This document shows, one piece after another, positions 5,416-7,880 of a stretch of DNA of 7,880 bases. The position numbers and the translations under genes were made by a program. The DNA lies in NCBI GenBank assembly GCA_050124735.1, contig JASFEQ010000211.1, positions 1 through 7,880 of the forward strand, read 5' to 3'. Source of the DNA: JASFEQ01 sp050124735 (GTDB taxonomy: Bacteria; Desulfobacterota; DSM-4660; Desulfatiglandales; HGW-15). Numbering within the stretch: the first letter of the stretch is position 1; each line of letters starts with the position of its first letter. The notes below the pieces were generated by a model. It was not told the DNA's origin, did no database searches, and worked only from the letters and a program-made list of their open reading frames with translations.

Positions 5416-5871
5416 ATGCCAAGTTACGTGATCATGGAAAAATGTGATGGTTGTAAAGGGCAAGACAGGACGGCTTGTATGTACATCTGCCCCAATGACC
5501 TCATGGTGCTGGACCCAGATGGTTCGCACGGTTATGGGGAGATGAAGGCATACAACCGTGATCCTCAGATGTGCTGGGAATGAATGTGCTGTGTCAAGCT
5601 CTGCCCCCAGCAGGCCATGGATGTCAGAGGTTATTCTGATTTCGTGCCCATGGGAGCAAGCGCGACACCCCTCAGAGGTACTGAGGACATCATGTGGACA
5701 GTAAAATTTAGAGATGGTTCCATTAAACGATTCAAGTTCACCACGAGGACCACACCTGAAGGCTCAGCGGATCCGCTAGGCGGATTTCCAACGCATGACG
5801 ACATTAACAACGAGGCTCTGGCAACCGAGCCGGCATCCCTGGGGATGGATGCAGTCCCCACGAGATCATAA
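5416..5871 (+). CDS. aprB: APS reductase beta subunit, apparent selenoprotein (in-frame TGA at codon 56)
   Basis: AprB is the ferredoxin-like subunit of cytoplasmic dissimilatory APS reductase; its two [4Fe-4S] clusters pass electrons to FAD in AprA. Read through the TGA, it has 151 residues, close to the family range of about 150-167. The first cluster motif is C-D-G-C-K-G-Q-D-R-T-A-C-M-Y-I-C-P (Cys10, 13, 21, 25). The second is C-W-E-Sec-M-C-C-V-K-L-C-P (Cys53, Sec56, Cys59, Cys63). Family members normally have Cys at position 56. The rest is typical AprB: D-V-R-G-Y-S-D-F-V-P-M-G, I-M-W-T-V-K-F-R, and K-R-F-K-F followed by R-T-T-P-E-G-S. AGGAGGTG with 5-base spacing fixes the ATG at 5416. 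aprA starts 16 bases after the TAA. Cys58, beside Cys59, is unusual: AprB proteins I recall have Asn, Ser or Ala there. TGA is a normal stop for other genes here, so recoding would be local. If it is not selenocysteine, this is a nonsense mutation or sequence error. Identity as aprB is near certain; selenocysteine is likely but unproven. Confidence 0.9.
5581..5629 (+). promoter_or_regulatory. Recoded TGA and candidate bacterial SECIS element
   Basis: The TGA (5581-5583) is followed by a stem-loop inside the coding sequence. CTCTG (5599-5603) pairs with CAGAG (5625-5629); after an internal loop, CCA (5607-5609) pairs with TGG (5618-5620), leaving an 8-base apical loop that starts with G (5610-5617). 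The apical loop begins 26 bases after the TGA, inside the 16-37 base window known for bacterial SECIS elements, which usually have a G among the first two loop bases. The upper stem is short. A competing hairpin (5601-5604 with 5610-5613) has a C-rich loop that does not fit. Support is therefore moderate. Confidence 0.5.
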
Positions 5872-5887
5872 AAGGAGGTAATCTGAT

Positions 5888-7780
5888 ATGCCAGTTACTG
5901 CAGATTTTGAAACCGTAGAAGTGAGCAGTGACCTCCTGATTCTCGGTGGGGGGTTTTCTGCATGTGGTGCAGCCACAGAGGCGTCTTACTGGGCCAAGAA
6001 AAACGGCCTAAAGGTGGTCATGGTGGATAAGGCGGCTTTGGACAGAAGTGGGGCCGTGGCCATGGGCCTTTCGGCCATTAACCAGTACGTGGGCATAGGT
6101 TCTGGCGACAACACGGCCGAAGAATATATCCAGTACGTGCGTCAGGACCTGATGGGTGTATCCAGGGAAGACCTGGTTTACAATATCGCCCGTCATGTGG
6201 ATTCCACGGTCCATCTCTTTGAAAAATGGGGCCTTAATATCTGGAAGGACGAGGACGGTAAATATGTCCATGAAGGCCGCTGGCAGCTCATGATCAATGG
6301 TGAATCCTACAAGGTCATCATTGCTGAGGCAGCCAAGAATGCCCTTAACGATGCAGGCGGAGAACTCATCGAGAGGGTATTCATCGTTGAGCCCCTAATG
6401 GATGGGAACAAGTGTGTGGGAGCCGTGGGCTTCAGTACACGCGAGAACAAGTTCTATGTATTCAAGGCAAAGGCCGTCATTACCTGCCTGGGCGGTGCGG
6501 TGCACGTGTTCCGTCCCAGGTCTGTGGGTGAGGGCTTCGGTCGCTCCTGGTACCCACCCTTTAACTCCGGCTCCAGCGCCTATTTCACGATTCGAGCGGG
6601 TGCAGATATGACCTGTCAGGAAGTCCGCTTCATTCCAGTCCGATTCAAAGATGCCTATGGCCCGGTGGGTGCGTGGTTCCTCCTTTTCAAGTCCCGTGCC
6701 ATCAGTGCTGTGGGTGGCGACTATATGGTTGAGCACGTAGACGAGCTGCAAAATTGGGCCCCCTATGGGCTGGCCAAGCCGATTCCCGCCAACCTGAGAA
6801 ACTACTTGGGTATGATAGATACGGACGCTGGCAAAGGCCCTCTCTATATGGAGACGGACGAGGCTATTCAAAAGATAGCCGAAGAATACAAGGACGATCC
6901 CAAGGCCTTCAAGAAGAAGATGAAGGAACTGGAGAGTGAGGCGTGGGAGGACTTTCTTGACATGACCATCTCTCAGGCCATTCTCTGGGCATCCCTGAAT
7001 GTGAAGCCCGAGGAGAAACACTCTGAGATCGCTGCTTGTGAGCCTTATTTTATCGGGTCGCATTCCGGTGCCTCCGGTGCCTGGGTGAGCGGTCCCGAGG
7101 ATCTGGACACCCCCTACAAGTGGGGTTACGCGAACATGACCACGGCGGAGGCCCTTTTCGCCGCTGGTGATGCATCAGGCGCGTCAAGCCACAAGTTCTC
7201 TTCCGGTTCCCACACCGAGGGACGCATCGCTGGCAAAGCGGCCATCAAGTACATCCTGGAGAAGGGCGCTGAGCCCAAGGTGGATGCGGGCAAGGTAGAG
7301 GAACTGAAGAAGGCGATCCTGGCGCCGTTTGATCTGTTTGAGAACAATAAAGGGAAGTACTCCGATCCTGAGGTAAATACGGAGTACATCATGCCCAGGC
7401 AGTTCCTGCATCGGCTCCAGAAGATCATGGACGAATATGCGGGCGGTGTGACTTCTGCCTTCAAGACCAGCAAGGCGCTCCTTGAGCGAGGTCTGGAGTT
7501 GATGGAAATGCTCCAGGAAGATTCAGACAAACAGGGAGCTCGAGACCTCCATGAGCTCATGCGGGTTTGGGAGAACATCCAAAGGATGTGGATTGCAGAG
7601 TCCCATCTCCGCAGCATGCTCTTCAGGGAGGAGACCAGGTGGCCAGGTTATTATTTCAGGTCCGATACGCCAAAGATGGATGATGAGAATTGGCTCTGCT
7701 TTGTCAATTGCCGCTGGGATCCCAATAGCGGTGAATGGGAGATGACGAAAAAGGATATTTGGAACATGCCTGGCGTCTAA
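5888..7780 (+). CDS. aprA: APS reductase alpha subunit (flavoprotein)
   Basis: AprA is the FAD-containing catalytic subunit that reduces adenosine 5'-phosphosulfate to sulfite and AMP, drawing electrons from AprB. The 630-residue product belongs to the fumarate reductase/succinate dehydrogenase flavoprotein family and is slightly shorter than the roughly 660 residues of Desulfovibrio AprA. The Rossmann motif G-G-G-F-S-A-C-G-A-A lies at 20-29, and the C-terminal FAD block G-D-A-S-G-A-S-S-H-K-F-S-S-G-S at 427-441. Residues matching the substrate-site positions described for Archaeoglobus fulgidus are present: Asn65, Glu139, Trp221, Arg252, Arg304 and His392. The stretches F-R-P-R-S-V-G-E-G, F-K-D-A-Y-G-P-V-G-A-W-F-L-L-F-K and E-S-E-A-W-E-D-F-L-D-M are diagnostic. 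AGGAGGT (5875-5881) sets the ATG. The gene is intact, arguing that the operon is functional and that the TGA in aprB is read through. By recollection, V-H-V-F-R-P and N-W-A-P-Y-G resemble sulfur-oxidiser-type AprA more than Desulfovibrio AprA. Confidence 0.97.
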   Translation: MPVTADFETVEVSSDLLILGGGFSACGAATEASYWAKKNGLKVVMVDKAALDRSGAVAMGLSAINQYVGIGSGDNTAEEYIQYVRQDLMGVSREDLVYNIARHVDSTVHLFEKWGLNIWKDEDGKYVHEGRWQLMINGESYKVIIAEAAKNALNDAGGELIERVFIVEPLMDGNKCVGAVGFSTRENKFYVFKAKAVITCLGGAVHVFRPRSVGEGFGRSWYPPFNSGSSAYFTIRAGADMTCQEVRFIPVRFKDAYGPVGAWFLLFKSRAISAVGGDYMVEHVDELQNWAPYGLAKPIPANLRNYLGMIDTDAGKGPLYMETDEAIQKIAEEYKDDPKAFKKKMKELESEAWEDFLDMTISQAILWASLNVKPEEKHSEIAACEPYFIGSHSGASGAWVSGPEDLDTPYKWGYANMTTAEALFAAGDASGASSHKFSSGSHTEGRIAGKAAIKYILEKGAEPKVDAGKVEELKKAILAPFDLFENNKGKYSDPEVNTEYIMPRQFLHRLQKIMDEYAGGVTSAFKTSKALLERGLELMEMLQEDSDKQGARDLHELMRVWENIQRMWIAESHLRSMLFREETRWPGYYFRSDTPKMDDENWLCFVNCRWDPNSGEWEMTKKDIWNMPGV

Positions 7781-7801
7781 ACATTAACCTAAACCGAAAA
7801 C

Positions 7802-7840
7802 ATGCCCCGGTTGCGAATGAAGCGGCCGGGGTATTTTTTT
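7802..7840 (+). terminator. Intrinsic terminator of aprBA
   Basis: CCCCGG (7805-7810) pairs with CCGGGG (7826-7831), extended outward by G-T, T-A and A-T pairs and inward by GC/GC after two G-T wobbles. A run of seven T (7834-7840) follows. It lies 21 bases after the aprA stop, so the aprBA transcript probably ends here without a downstream gene. Confidence 0.9.
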
Positions 7841-7852
7841 GCCTCAGTTTAC

Positions 7853-7880
7853 ATGGAGTGTTGGAGTATTGGAGTAATGG
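7853..7880. repeat. TTGGAGTA-type tandem repeat at the window edge
   Basis: TGGAGTGT, TGGAGTAT and TGGAGTAATGG follow one another (7853-7880), and the array may continue past the window. The reverse complement of this unit occurs at 4215-4238. No coding signal is seen here. Confidence 0.45.

Noticed and set aside
5416..5583. aprB as a decayed pseudogene truncated at codon 55
   Set aside because: Everything after the TGA is conserved and in frame, aprA is intact, and promoter, ribosome binding sites and terminator are all good. The TGA falls exactly on a ligand Cys codon. A sequencing error is still possible and is recorded as the main alternative.
5601..5613. CTGC/GCAG hairpin as the SECIS
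   Set aside because: Its loop is CCCCA with no G in the first two positions, unlike known bacterial SECIS loops. It is kept only as a competing fold.
5584..5871. A separate 95-residue gene starting at the ATG right after the aprB TGA
   Set aside because: It has no ribosome binding site and would encode only the second half of AprB without the first Fe-S motif. Read-through of the TGA gives a normal-length AprB.
6395..7063. 222-residue open frame on the minus strand inside aprA
   Set aside because: It lies wholly opposite a highly conserved gene and its product resembles no protein family; it is a shadow frame.

Overview
The window reads as chromosomal DNA of a dissimilatory sulfate-reducing bacterium of the Desulfobacterota (former Deltaproteobacteria). 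The evidence is an adjacent aprB-aprA pair for adenylylsulfate (APS) reductase, a long-chain polyprenyl diphosphate synthase of the respiratory-quinone type, and intergenic DNA rich in palindromic repeats. An organism of this group that uses selenocysteine would fit the main finding. No phage, plasmid or CRISPR feature is visible.

Layout: bases 1-107 hold no supportable gene. A hairpin (108-131) abuts the start of rimO (139-1476, +), a ribosomal protein S12 methylthiotransferase. A polyprenyl diphosphate synthase (1609-2586, +) follows, possibly with its own promoter. Bases 2585-3104 are non-coding and packed with inverted and direct repeats, including a perfectly paired three-way-junction palindrome (2756-2805), all bracketed by 16-base imperfect inverted repeats. 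Two leftward genes follow: a molybdopterin-binding-domain protein with a Cys-rich tail (3105-4151) and an RNase Z-like metallo-beta-lactamase-fold hydrolase (4243-5007). After a roughly 400-base divergent regulatory region come aprB (5416-5871) and aprA (5888-7780), closed by a strong intrinsic terminator (7802-7840).

The most notable signal is in aprB. Codon 56 is an in-frame TGA (5581-5583) exactly where the family has a Cys ligand of a [4Fe-4S] cluster (C-W-E-C becomes C-W-E-TGA). The reading frame continues with intact, conserved AprB sequence to a TAA at 5869-5871, and aprA follows 16 bases later with a good ribosome binding site. TGA ends other genes here, so it is not generally reassigned. 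A stem-loop lies at the right distance downstream for a bacterial SECIS. The simplest reading is a selenocysteine-containing APS reductase beta subunit. A single-base error or a nonsense mutation remains the alternative.

APS reductase reduces activated sulfate (APS) to sulfite and AMP in the cytoplasm. AprA carries FAD and the substrate site; AprB carries the two Fe-S clusters that feed it electrons. Neither sat nor qmo is adjacent, so aprBA looks like a self-contained transcription unit with a strong sigma70-type promoter (5150-5177) and a structured leader of about 230 bases.
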